Source: Bacteroidota bacterium (GTDB taxonomy: Bacteria > Bacteroidota > Bacteroidia > Flavobacteriales_C > GCA-002722245). Taken from it: DNA of 52,565 nt. The stretch covers positions 1 through 52,565 of the forward strand of contig JAPLEZ010000071.1 in assembly GCA_026390935.1 (NCBI GenBank). The letters are read 5' to 3'. Positions 33,739-41,948 of the stretch are shown in pieces (positions within the stretch are counted from its first letter, which is position 1; every line of letters starts with the position of its first letter). Made by a program: the position numbers and the translations under genes. Below the pieces are notes generated by a model. The model saw only the letters and a program-made list of their open reading frames with translations. It did no database searches and was not told where the DNA came from.

Positions 33739-36231
33739 TCACTTCAACCCATTCTGTTTCTTCGTCCCCTTTATCGCAGGGTGATTCCACGGATCATCGG
33801 GCCAGGCATGTTTCGGATAACGGGGCTTTAATTCCTTGCGCACTTCAAAATAAGCATTCTCCCAAAAGCTTTTTAAATCGCCGGTGATTTGAACTGGTTT
33901 ATAAGCTGGAGAGAGTAAATGCATCAACACGCTCACTTTATCATTGTTCACTTTTGGGGTATCAGCCAATCCAAAAACTTCCTGAATGCGAACGGCTAAA
34001 ACAGGAGCCGATGCAGAGGCAAAATATTCTAAAGCAATGTGTGATCCGCTGGGCACTTCCATTTTTGCAGGAGCGAGTTTATTGAGCAGGTTTTGTTTTT
34101 CGTAATCTAAAAAATGAAAAAGAATATCGTGGAGATTCAGTTTTTTTAAATCATCATTCGACTTGATATTCACTAAATAAGGCAGTATCCATTCTTCACA
34201 TTCCGACAATAATTTTTCGGTAGATAAATCAGGCCATTCCTGACTCCCGTTCCATTTTTTCAAAGAAAGAATTCGGTTTTGAAACTGAGTTACCTGATCA
34301 TTCCAATCCAGCAAATGAGCTCCATCTTTTTTCAAAACATCGCAAATGGCTTTTTGAACCAGTTCGGGATTGGGTTTTGGAAGCGGAACTGATTTCAAAA
34401 CGATTCTTCCCAATCGCATTTCACGCGTAGCAGTTAATCCGCCTTTTTTAGAATTCCATTCTAAAATTTCCTTCTCTTTTAAAAGCGGCATCAAATCTTT
34501 TGGATTGAGTGATGACGCCATAAATATTTTTCCCATTCCGTCGCGGGCATCCATATGCGCAATGGCGAGCCAGGGTTCATGTGCCAGGTCATCTTTGTGA
34601 GAAGCCATCGCTAAAATCCCACCCGATAGTTGAAACTGTGCGTTGTTGCCCGGACGAGCACAAGCGATGCGCTCAGGATAAGCATGCACCAACAACAATC
34701 CGGTTTCATAAGGATCAACCGGCTGGTTGTTTTCTTTGGCTTCAAACATTTTGCGATATTGCTCGGCTACTTTAATGATTCGTCCGAATTTCCTTCCGCT
34801 GGAATTCAATTGACGCTGACGGCGCAAAGCTTCAATACGTAAATTAATATCTATTCCAGCTTCTTTTCCTAGTGGATCGCGTTCTTCCAGCAAGGCTGCA
34901 ACATCGGCAGCCAAATGAATTTTATCATGCTCCTCAGCCATGAGCATCATGTGAGCAACACGCGGATGACAAGGCAAAGCCTGCATTTTTTTGCCATGCG
35001 CAGTGATGCGACCATTCTCAATAGCATTTAATTCCTCCAACAAATCCGTGGCTAATTTCACGTTAAAAGAAGGTGGCAAGGTTAGCCAAGTTAATGAGTT
35101 AATATCGTGCACTCCCCACATCGCCAAATCCAAAACCAAAGAAGTTAAGTCGGCTTCTGCAATTTCTGGCGTGCGGTGATCGGGTAGTTTTGCATGCATT
35201 GGTTTCGACCATAAGCGATAACACACACCAGGCGATAGCCGTCCGGCACGACCCGCCCGCTGATCGGCGCTATCTTTTGAAATCACAATGGTTTCCAGTT
35301 TGGATAAACCCGAACGTGGATCAAATTTTTGTACACGTCCGAAGCCCGAATCCACTACCACTTTTATTCCTTCAATGGTTAAACTAGTTTCAGCAATAGA
35401 AGTAGCAATCACCACTTTTCTCGCTCCCGATCGAGACGGCATAATCGCTGCCATTTGCTGCTGAGGAGGCAGCGTTCCATACAAAGGATGCAATTCAACA
35501 CCACTGCTTTGAGCAGCTAAAATTTCTTCGCACTTTCTGATTTCGCCTTCACCTGGCAAAAAAACCAGCACATCACCCTTCTGCTCCCGAAGCGCACGCA
35601 TCACTGTTTGCGCGCAGGTTTCAGCCATGAGCATCATGTCCTGCTGATCGGTATAAATCAAGTCGACGGGATATTGTTTTCCAAAACTTTCAATGACAGG
35701 TGCCTTCAATAAATTCTTTAATTCTTCGAGATTCAGCGTCGCCGACATTACCAAAATGCGCAAATCATCACGCAAAATTTGTTGTGCTTCTCTGCTTAAA
35801 GCCAAAGCTACATCAGCAAAAATACTACGCTCATGAAACTCATCAAAAATGACAATTCCGACTCCTTCCAAAGAATTATCCGATTGCAGCATTCGCGTGA
35901 GAATTCCTTCTGTCACCACTTCAATTTTTGTTTTAGAAGAAACTCTGGATTCAAAACGAATGCGATACCCTACCCTCTCTCCTACTTGTTCTCCCAAGAG
36001 ATCCGCCATGCGCGTCGCCACCGTTTTAGCAGCCAAGCGACGAGGCTCCAACATAATTATTTTTTGATCTTTCAACCATTCTGCACCCAGCAAAGCCAAA
36101 GGAACCAAAGTACTTTTTCCAGCTCCGGGTGGTGCACTCAAAATCACAGTAGAATTTTGCTTCAATGCATTTTGAAGTTCAGGAAGAACATCACACACTG
36201 GCAAACCTGTATCTTGAAGAAAATTTAACAT
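33739..36231 (-). CDS. hrpB: ATP-dependent helicase HrpB
   Basis: A DEAH-type helicase with Walker A SAPPGAGKST, PRRLAA, DEFHER (motif II), SAT, TSIAETSLTIEG and the QRAGRAGRL motif VI, followed by the HrpB-specific C-terminal region and the ending PRYPKHAWPDDPWNHPA. HrpB is found in most bacteria; its cellular substrate is not firmly known. The start is placed at 36231 (MLNFLQDTGLPV) because a perfect -7 element sits just upstream, which excludes the seven-residue extension to 36252. Confidence 0.95.
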   Translation of the reverse strand: MLNFLQDTGLPVCDVLPELQNALKQNSTVILSAPPGAGKSTLVPLALLGAEWLKDQKIIMLEPRRLAAKTVATRMADLLGEQVGERVGYRIRFESRVSSKTKIEVVTEGILTRMLQSDNSLEGVGIVIFDEFHERSIFADVALALSREAQQILRDDLRILVMSATLNLEELKNLLKAPVIESFGKQYPVDLIYTDQQDMMLMAETCAQTVMRALREQKGDVLVFLPGEGEIRKCEEILAAQSSGVELHPLYGTLPPQQQMAAIMPSRSGARKVVIATSIAETSLTIEGIKVVVDSGFGRVQKFDPRSGLSKLETIVISKDSADQRAGRAGRLSPGVCYRLWSKPMHAKLPDHRTPEIAEADLTSLVLDLAMWGVHDINSLTWLTLPPSFNVKLATDLLEELNAIENGRITAHGKKMQALPCHPRVAHMMLMAEEHDKIHLAADVAALLEERDPLGKEAGIDINLRIEALRRQRQLNSSGRKFGRIIKVAEQYRKMFEAKENNQPVDPYETGLLLVHAYPERIACARPGNNAQFQLSGGILAMASHKDDLAHEPWLAIAHMDARDGMGKIFMASSLNPKDLMPLLKEKEILEWNSKKGGLTATREMRLGRIVLKSVPLPKPNPELVQKAICDVLKKDGAHLLDWNDQVTQFQNRILSLKKWNGSQEWPDLSTEKLLSECEEWILPYLVNIKSNDDLKKLNLHDILFHFLDYEKQNLLNKLAPAKMEVPSGSHIALEYFASASAPVLAVRIQEVFGLADTPKVNNDKVSVLMHLLSPAYKPVQITGDLKSFWENAYFEVRKELKPRYPKHAWPDDPWNHPAIKGTKKQNGLK

Positions 36232-36235
36232 CCAA

Positions 36236-36243
36236 CAAAGATA
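36236..36243 (-). promoter_or_regulatory. Predicted -7 element of hrpB, near-leaderless
   Basis: On the minus strand TATCTTTG is a perfect consensus match ending 4 nt before the hrpB ATG. It lies inside the N-terminal extension that would be encoded from the ATG at 36252, so it helps to choose the shorter start. Confidence 0.6.
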
Positions 36244-36304
36244 GAATTTCAACCTCCCCTTTAAAGTTGATTTTAAATTTTACCGTAAAAAATAATAATT
36301 CGCC

Positions 36305-36312
36305 TATTTTTG
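36305..36312 (+). promoter_or_regulatory. Predicted -7 element of the barrel/lipoprotein operon
   Basis: TATTTTTG, a perfect match, lies 15 nt upstream of the ATG at 36328. Confidence 0.55.
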
Positions 36313-36327
36313 CAAAAAGTATACTGC

Positions 36328-37047
36328 ATGAATCCCCAATCTTCACTGAAACTTCCCTGCTTGTTTTTTTTGCTTCTTGTTGTTTTGCAAAAATCAAACG
36401 CCTCCACTCCGATAGCATTATCAGTTGGTTATAACGGGTCAGTTTTTGGAAATGGAATAAGCAATATCCGAAATGAGGTTTACCATTTGAATCATTTTAC
36501 TTATCCCAACTTAGACCAGCCATTTCAATTCAATAATTTTTTTCACGGTTTAAATATTGACTTGATTTTTAACCACGGAGAAGAAAAGGACTTTTTTTAC
36601 TTTATGTCGTGGACACAACGAAGAACTTACCTTTCGGGCAGTGGAACAGTGAATGGAAGTGCCTTCGATATGGATTTGAAATACCGCTTCAATAACCTCA
36701 CCTTTACCGGATTTGGTTGGCGCATCAACGAACACCTTGCAGTAGCTATTAGTCCGGTAAACATTGGCATCTTCCAAGTGAAGTACAAAAACTCAACTGA
36801 AAGTGATCCCAAGGAATGGAAAGACTATCACAATATTTCCAAAGGAGTGGTATCTAGTAATATCGATTTCGGCTCGGCTCTTTATCTGGATTACTATTTC
36901 TCCAATCATTTTCGTGCGCGTTTGGAAGGTTTTTATGATTGGTATGGAGTAACAATGCGCGACAATAACAACATTAATTTCAACTACAAATACACAGCCA
37001 CCAACCTGAGCCTTTCAGTGTCATACATTTTGTTTAAAGAAGATTGA
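36328..37047 (+). CDS. Predicted outer-membrane beta-barrel protein
   Basis: The start is the ATG at 36328; a TTG at 36310 would overlap the -7 element. A signal peptide (MNPQSSLKLPCLFFLLLVVLQKSNAS) precedes long alternating strands with glycine/aromatic girdles (IALSVGYNGSVFGNGISN, FNNLTFTGFGWRINEHLAVA, IDFGSALYLDYYFSNHFRAR, LSLSVSYILFKED). At 239 residues an 8- to 10-strand barrel is plausible. It heads a tightly packed operon with a second barrel and a lipoprotein. No family is recognised. Confidence 0.7.
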   Translation: MNPQSSLKLPCLFFLLLVVLQKSNASTPIALSVGYNGSVFGNGISNIRNEVYHLNHFTYPNLDQPFQFNNFFHGLNIDLIFNHGEEKDFFYFMSWTQRRTYLSGSGTVNGSAFDMDLKYRFNNLTFTGFGWRINEHLAVAISPVNIGIFQVKYKNSTESDPKEWKDYHNISKGVVSSNIDFGSALYLDYYFSNHFRARLEGFYDWYGVTMRDNNNINFNYKYTATNLSLSVSYILFKED

Positions 37048-37049
37048 TT

Positions 37050-37865
37050 ATGAAATTTAATAAATTAAAAACACTCATTTCATCGTTGCTCACTTGCGTG
37101 ATTTCAACTACAGCTTATGCTGGTGAAGGAGATTTCACTGTGTTTATTAACGGAGGTTACAACCTAATATATCAGGATTTAAGCATCTCTCAGTTTCATA
37201 AAGATTATGCAACAGTTTGGGGAGCCGGATTGAAAGAAGGATTTCACTCTACTGGCATTCCTTTTCGTTATCAATTTGGAGCCTCGTATTGGTTTTTAGA
37301 TAAGGCCGGATTTTATATCAGCACTACCTACGCCCAACAAAGTTTTACTGCTGAATTTAATAATGGCGACAAAAGAATTATGCAGATGAAATCCAAGGGA
37401 CTTTTTAATTTCGGAATCAATTTAGGCAATCCCGACAAAATATATTTCGGCCTGGGTTGTGGCGTTGGAACTTCTTTATTTAATAGTAGTTTGGTTTATA
37501 AAGATGGTACTACCAGTTACAATTACGGTTATCAATACAATTATGAATCAGCTATCAATGGCATATATTCCGATTTCGGATTTTCCTACGAAGGCAATGT
37601 ATACGTGCATGTTTTTAAAGGTCTTCATGCAATGGCAGGTATCAGCGGAATAATAGGTTCGGGATATACCGATAAAAATTTCATAAAAGGAATTGATAGA
37701 AACGCGCCATATGAAACTGTTTTTTTTCCATCCGATTACATCACATTTGTGAATGCCACTAGCAATGGCACTTCCTATGATTACCCCACAAGCAAAATTG
37801 CTAAAGCTGCTACATTTAACGCCTACATCGGACTTCAGTACAATATTAAATTATTCAAGCTATGA
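37050..37865 (+). CDS. Predicted outer-membrane beta-barrel protein
   Basis: The ATG at 37050 lies 2 bp after the upstream stop; a TTG two codons earlier is less likely. A signal peptide (MKFNKLKTLISSLLTCVISTTAYA) is followed by barrel-type strands (FTVFINGGYNLIYQDL, FRYQFGASYWFLDKAGFYIS, IYFGLGCGVGTSLFNSSLVY, FNAYIGLQYNIKLFKL). It shows the same general organisation as the preceding barrel but no obvious sequence identity. The stop overlaps the start of the lipoprotein gene as ATGA. Confidence 0.7.
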   Translation: MKFNKLKTLISSLLTCVISTTAYAGEGDFTVFINGGYNLIYQDLSISQFHKDYATVWGAGLKEGFHSTGIPFRYQFGASYWFLDKAGFYISTTYAQQSFTAEFNNGDKRIMQMKSKGLFNFGINLGNPDKIYFGLGCGVGTSLFNSSLVYKDGTTSYNYGYQYNYESAINGIYSDFGFSYEGNVYVHVFKGLHAMAGISGIIGSGYTDKNFIKGIDRNAPYETVFFPSDYITFVNATSNGTSYDYPTSKIAKAATFNAYIGLQYNIKLFKL

Positions 37866-38371
37866 GGATTTTATACACAATAAGCTTATTGCTATTACTT
37901 ACTACAATACTAAGCGGGTGCGACAAGTTCAACACAGCCCAAAGCAGAATGGAAATTGCTGGACCAAAAAAAATCAGCAGGTATGTGTGGAAGAAAATGG
38001 ATGCCAATGGAGATTTTAGTATTTCCATATACGACACCCTAAACTTCGGTCAAATTATTTTTTGGGACAACAACGATGAAGTGATCAACAACGTGTGGTT
38101 GGATACAAAAGGTGTAGCTCCGGCTGGTTGGTATTTTGCCAACGTTGGCGTTGGTACTCCAGCTCCGCCAATTGGTTGGTATGTGGATTTTGAAGAAGGT
38201 AAAACACTTACATTATGGAGCGCAGAAAGTTTAGGCGGTAAATCCCGTGTAACTTATACCATGACCAAAAACCTAAATGCTAGCAAAATAATTTTAGAAA
38301 CAGTATACTTTACCGATAAGGGAAATTTTAAAGAAATACTGGAATTACAAAGCATCAGCGGAAATGAATAA
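37862..38371 (+). CDS. Lipoprotein of unknown function
   Basis: A lipobox LSGC (Cys20) after MRILYTISLLLLLTTI shows an envelope lipoprotein, probably outer-membrane. The 150-residue mature part contains beta-strand-like segments and a Pro/Gly/Trp loop (GVAPAGWYFANVGVGTPAPP). It overlaps the upstream barrel gene by 4 bp, so it is co-translated with it and may act as the barrel's partner lipoprotein. No family is recognised. Confidence 0.72.
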   Translation: MRILYTISLLLLLTTILSGCDKFNTAQSRMEIAGPKKISRYVWKKMDANGDFSISIYDTLNFGQIIFWDNNDEVINNVWLDTKGVAPAGWYFANVGVGTPAPPIGWYVDFEEGKTLTLWSAESLGGKSRVTYTMTKNLNASKIILETVYFTDKGNFKEILELQSISGNE

Positions 38372-38459
38372 TTCAACAGTTCTTAGCATCTGCAGATTTG
38401 CCACTGTTGCAGAATAACAATACCTTTAAAACCGTAAAAAACAAATTAATAATAAAAGC

Positions 38460-39077
38460 ATGAAAAAATTACTCGTTATTTGCCTATCAACTGTGCTTCT
38501 TTTTACCAGTGCGTTTGTGGGAAGCATCATCTTTGAAGATCATTTCAATGAAAATGAAAATGGCTGGGATCTCGGAGAAAAAGAAAGTGCCAACATTACT
38601 ATAAAGAATGGTAAACTGCTTTTTGAATGCAAAAAATATTTAACCAATAAAGGCGGTTACTGGGTAAAAACTCCCGATTTAAACTTACCCGAAAGTGGCT
38701 TTACTGCAAAGTGCACAACCAAGTGGATAAAAAACCGATTGACAGATGAAAATTACAGTCCTTACGGTTTCATCATTGGCAGCTACTACTTTTTAGTTTA
38801 TGCCGATGGAGAGCGTCGCCTATTGTTTTATAATTCCGATGCAAAACAATACGAAACCATAGTTGATTGGGGAAAAAACTCTGCAATAAAAACCAAAGAC
38901 TCAGGAGAAAATCAATTTGAAATTAGCTACCGAGAAGGTAAAGTTTCTCTTTATTGTAATGGGGAAATGCTATTCAAAAAACCAATGAATTTTAGTAAAG
39001 ACGGAGAACATTTAAAATTATATACCGAAAACTCAGAAGTTATTGAGTTTGATGATTTGGTAGTGACTAAGGACTAA
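38460..39077 (+). CDS. Secreted concanavalin-A/LamG-like protein
   Basis: A signal peptide (MKKLLVICLSTVLLFTSAFVG) precedes a single jelly-roll-like domain: FEDHFNENENGWDLGEKESA, YWVKTPDLNLPESGFTAKCT, YSPYGFIIGSYYFLVYAD and the closing FDDLVVTKD. This pattern (DdF.dn..gW at the start, fDdv.v at the end) is typical of the 3-keto-disaccharide hydrolase/DUF1080-like and LamG lectin folds. It may bind glycans at the cell surface. A TACCTTTA at 38421-38428 is a weak promoter candidate; a strong terminator follows. Confidence 0.72.
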   Translation: MKKLLVICLSTVLLFTSAFVGSIIFEDHFNENENGWDLGEKESANITIKNGKLLFECKKYLTNKGGYWVKTPDLNLPESGFTAKCTTKWIKNRLTDENYSPYGFIIGSYYFLVYADGERRLLFYNSDAKQYETIVDWGKNSAIKTKDSGENQFEISYREGKVSLYCNGEMLFKKPMNFSKDGEHLKLYTENSEVIEFDDLVVTKD

Positions 39078-39094
39078 AAGAAATTATTTTACTG

Positions 39095-39128
39095 AAAAGG
39101 GTTGCTGGAAAAACAGCAACCCTTTTTT
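39095..39128 (+). terminator. Terminator after the LamG-like gene
   Basis: AAAAGGGTTGCTG / CAGCAACCCTTTT with a 6-nt loop, then a T-run: a textbook intrinsic terminator. Confidence 0.85.
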
Positions 39129-39218
39129 ATTGTATAAAGACATGAATTAGTCTTACAGCTTTTTTCTGGATCACTCATCAATTATTCTACTACTCGAGTT
39201 CCAAATTTCTTTACGTAT

Positions 39219-39710
39219 TTAATTTTTGTGTTTTATGGGAATCCATATTTCTTCTTCGGAATCAGGCGCATCCTTTTTATACTTTTCACCCAGTATTTCA
39301 AAATGAGGACGCTGATCCAATTCGTAAATTGAATTGGGAATCCATTGTCCGTAAATATAACTGAATACCTTTGCTGCCGCTGCCGGACTAGCATCTCCTT
39401 TATAGAAAAACACTGCATACAAGCCCCCAACTAAAACAAAACTTTCCATTCCTTCAGGAATAGCTTTGAAATCAGAGACTTCAGTAGTTGCCCATTTATC
39501 AAACTCAGCTTCAACATTAAAATTTATAAAATCGAAGAAAGGAGAATACACTTGCATGGAGATCAAATCCGAATTCAAATTGTTTTGAATTTCTTTTCTT
39601 CGTTTCATAAATCCCTGCCACAACAATCCTGTTTTATTTTGGGCAATCGACATTGTAAGACGCATTCCCAAAAGTTTTTTTTCAGCTAAAAGTTCAATTC
39701 TCGGCTCCAT
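39219..39710 (-). CDS. GyrI-like small-molecule-binding protein
   Basis: At 163 residues this is a stand-alone SOUL/GyrI (AraC effector-binding) domain: EPRIELLAEKKLLGMRLTMS at the N-terminus, FVLVGGLYAVFFYKGD and QWIPNSIYELDQRPHFEILG near the end. These match the conserved GyrI-like strands and the terminal RPxFExxxE segment. No DNA-binding domain is present. Stand-alone members bind hydrophobic or cationic compounds; a few are hydrolases. No operon partner. Confidence 0.85.
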   Translation of the reverse strand: MEPRIELLAEKKLLGMRLTMSIAQNKTGLLWQGFMKRRKEIQNNLNSDLISMQVYSPFFDFINFNVEAEFDKWATTEVSDFKAIPEGMESFVLVGGLYAVFFYKGDASPAAAAKVFSYIYGQWIPNSIYELDQRPHFEILGEKYKKDAPDSEEEIWIPIKHKN

Positions 39711-39727
39711 AATTTTTCATTATCTAC

Positions 39728-39735
39728 CAAAAATA
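39728..39735 (-). promoter_or_regulatory. Predicted -7 element of the GyrI-like gene
   Basis: Minus-strand TATTTTTG is a perfect match, 17 nt before the start codon. Confidence 0.5.
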
Positions 39736-39829
39736 AACATTTTACTAAGTGAAAAAAGCTCTTCACTAATTGTGACTATCAATGACTTTAGTTTACCAAT
39801 ACTTTAGCTGAAACACTAAAAACAAAAAC

Positions 39830-41539
39830 ATGAAAAAAATACTTTGTATTCTTTTATCCTTAAATATTTCAATAGCCTTTGCTCAAGACGAAATAGCAGT
39901 GAAATCAAAAATCACAAGAGCAACATTTTTTCTAGAAGGCGCTCAAGTATTTCGATCGGCGACCGTTGATTTAAAGAAAGGAAATAATAAATTTATTTTT
40001 CGCAATTTATCAGATGAAATCATTGCGAAAAGCATTCAGGCAACAGGGACAAATTCTTACATCATCTTGGATGTTGCACATTGGATTTCTTACCCACTTC
40101 CCGAACTATCCAGCGCTCATGCGCTATCGCCACAAGTAATTAAGGAAATGAAAACAATGAAAGACTCTTTAGTAATCATGAATTTAATCACTGAGCAAAA
40201 CAACAATAAAATAACTCATTTGCAGAGTGAAAAAAACATTGTCATTAACAACAACTTAATGGTTCAAAGCGATATTAACGACACCCTTCCTATTCTCAAA
40301 GAAGCTTTGTTGTTTTATCGCGCAAAGTTGGATGAAATAGACGGGGAAATTTACAAACATAAAATCCGTCAGAATACGATAGCGCAAACCACTACGCGAC
40401 TCAATACACGATTGAATGAATTAAAGACATATGAATCACAAACGACAACAACAAAGTCATCAAAATTTGAAAAACAACATGAAGTGCTGGTGACTATTTT
40501 TTCAGAACGAGATATTAACGACACCAAATTGGAAATCAATTATGTGATTCCCAATGCAGGCTGGTCGCCAGCTTACGACATTCGAGCCAACGGAACCGAC
40601 GAGGCAATTACACTCACCTACAAAGCCAATATTTATCAGGCATCGGGTACCGATTGGGAAAACATTCCCATTAAACTTTCCACCTTCAATCCAACCAATT
40701 GCAATTTAAAACCCGAGTTGCCAGTTTGGGATGTAAGCAAAGTTTCTTACCGTCAAAAATTTCCGAGCTCAATAAAAATGAAAGAAAACAAATCCGCTGA
40801 ATATGAATATGACGACAAAAAGAGCATGAAGACTATGGGTAATGTGACCATGAATACCCAGCTAGAACTGACAGAAGCTTCATCAATTATACAAAGTGAA
40901 AAAGTAGTTAAAGTTGAAGTTGACAAACATCCGTCGTTCACCAACATTGAATTTGACATTGAACTGCCTTGCAATCTTAAAAGCAGCAACAAAAGCATTT
41001 TGATTTTCGTGAGCACAACAACCATCAATGCAGCGTATCAAAGATACCTTGTTCCAAAGCTTGATAAACAATCGTACATCGTTGCCAAAATTGGCGGATG
41101 GGAAAAGTTGAATTTGTTGAATGGCCCAGTGAACATCTATTTCAAAAACACTTACATGGGTGAAACACTACTCGACGTTTGGAGTCCTAGCGATTCCTTG
41201 CAAGTGTCTCTTGGAAGAAATCAAAGTGTGATCGCCTTGCGCAATAAAATTAAAGATGAAACGAAAAACATCCCTTTATCCAATTTAAAGTCAAGAGAAA
41301 TGACCATTGAGCTTACAGTAAAAAACACCAACGACAATGAGGAGGAAATCATACTGCAGGATCAACAGCCGATTTCTACCAACGAGAAATTCAAAATCAA
41401 GTTGAATGATGCTGCTGGCGCAAAAATAAACGCAATAACCGGATTATTGGAATGGGAACTTAAACTAGCACCAAAGGAAACCAGAGTTATAAAATTCACT
41501 TACATTATCGAATGCGATAGAGATGCTATAATTGAGTAA
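39830..41539 (+). CDS. DUF4139-family (MuiA-like) secreted protein
   Basis: The signal peptide MKKILCILLSLNISIAFAQ is followed by a DUF4140 N-terminal domain (KITRATFFLEGAQVFRSATV), a helical coiled-coil-prone region (about 100-200) and a DUF4139 beta-rich region (LEINYVIPNAGWSPAYDIRA, ITLTYKANIYQASGTDWENI, LEWELKLAPKETRVIKFTYI). The family was first named for a mucoidy inhibitor; its mechanism is unknown. Length 569 is usual for Bacteroidota members. It is transcribed alone and ends in a strong hairpin. Confidence 0.88.
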   Translation: MKKILCILLSLNISIAFAQDEIAVKSKITRATFFLEGAQVFRSATVDLKKGNNKFIFRNLSDEIIAKSIQATGTNSYIILDVAHWISYPLPELSSAHALSPQVIKEMKTMKDSLVIMNLITEQNNNKITHLQSEKNIVINNNLMVQSDINDTLPILKEALLFYRAKLDEIDGEIYKHKIRQNTIAQTTTRLNTRLNELKTYESQTTTTKSSKFEKQHEVLVTIFSERDINDTKLEINYVIPNAGWSPAYDIRANGTDEAITLTYKANIYQASGTDWENIPIKLSTFNPTNCNLKPELPVWDVSKVSYRQKFPSSIKMKENKSAEYEYDDKKSMKTMGNVTMNTQLELTEASSIIQSEKVVKVEVDKHPSFTNIEFDIELPCNLKSSNKSILIFVSTTTINAAYQRYLVPKLDKQSYIVAKIGGWEKLNLLNGPVNIYFKNTYMGETLLDVWSPSDSLQVSLGRNQSVIALRNKIKDETKNIPLSNLKSREMTIELTVKNTNDNEEEIILQDQQPISTNEKFKIKLNDAAGAKINAITGLLEWELKLAPKETRVIKFTYIIECDRDAIIE

Positions 41540-41797
41540 TCATATAGAGAAGGTCTTGTTAGCAAGACCTTCTCTTTTAAACATCATAATTTCCCAGTTC
41601 CTTAATTCTTTTGCTTCCATTGTTGGCTGGTAATCTTTCATTAGTTCTGGTGGCACATTATTCCAGGCAGCACCATAATATCGCACCTTCAATCCCCTTT
41701 TCAAACATTCTTGATGAATTTCATTGTATTTAGATTTTAATCGATAAAAAATCATCACCTGCCCCCAAAAAAACGGAAGTAATAGAACAATAAACAC
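41540..41797 (-). CDS. Small membrane-anchored protein of unknown function (GTG start)
   Basis: An 85-residue frame starts at GTG 41797 (an in-frame TAA lies three codons upstream). It has one N-terminal membrane segment (MFIVLLLPFFWGQVMIFY) and a polar C-terminal part (KYNEIHQECLKRGLKVRYYG, WEIMMFKREGLANKTFSI). Composition and codon use look genuine. Its last codons lie in the terminator hairpin of the convergent DUF4139 gene. A hydrophobic stretch in another frame directly upstream (minus strand, about 41804-41903) might be a frameshifted original N-terminus. No family is recognised. Confidence 0.5.
   Translation of the reverse strand: MFIVLLLPFFWGQVMIFYRLKSKYNEIHQECLKRGLKVRYYGAAWNNVPPELMKDYQPTMEAKELRNWEIMMFKREGLANKTFSI
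41546..41579 (+). terminator. Terminator of the DUF4139 gene, inside the 3' end of the convergent gene
   Basis: AGAGAAGGTCTTG / CAAGACCTTCTCT with a 4-nt loop is followed by TTTT. It starts 7 nt after the plus-strand stop and overlaps the coding end of the minus-strand small gene. Confidence 0.8.
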
Positions 41798-41901
41798 TTT
41801 CCATTACGCAGGAGAAGCCCTGAAATAAAGGCATCCAAATAAATTAACCACAAATTGCGAAAAAACAGCTACGGTTATTACCGTACAATCGATTCTATTC
41901 A

Positions 41902-41909
41902 TATCTTTG
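41902..41909 (+). promoter_or_regulatory. Predicted -7 element of the repeat-protein gene
   Basis: TATCTTTG, a perfect match. Downstream ATGs at 41924 (a 7-codon upstream ORF ending at 41947), 41931 and 41949 compete for initiation; the last two are in frame with the main gene. Confidence 0.55.
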
Positions 41910-41948
41910 CATAGAATTTTACTATGTCCTATGATTCTTTTATTTAAA

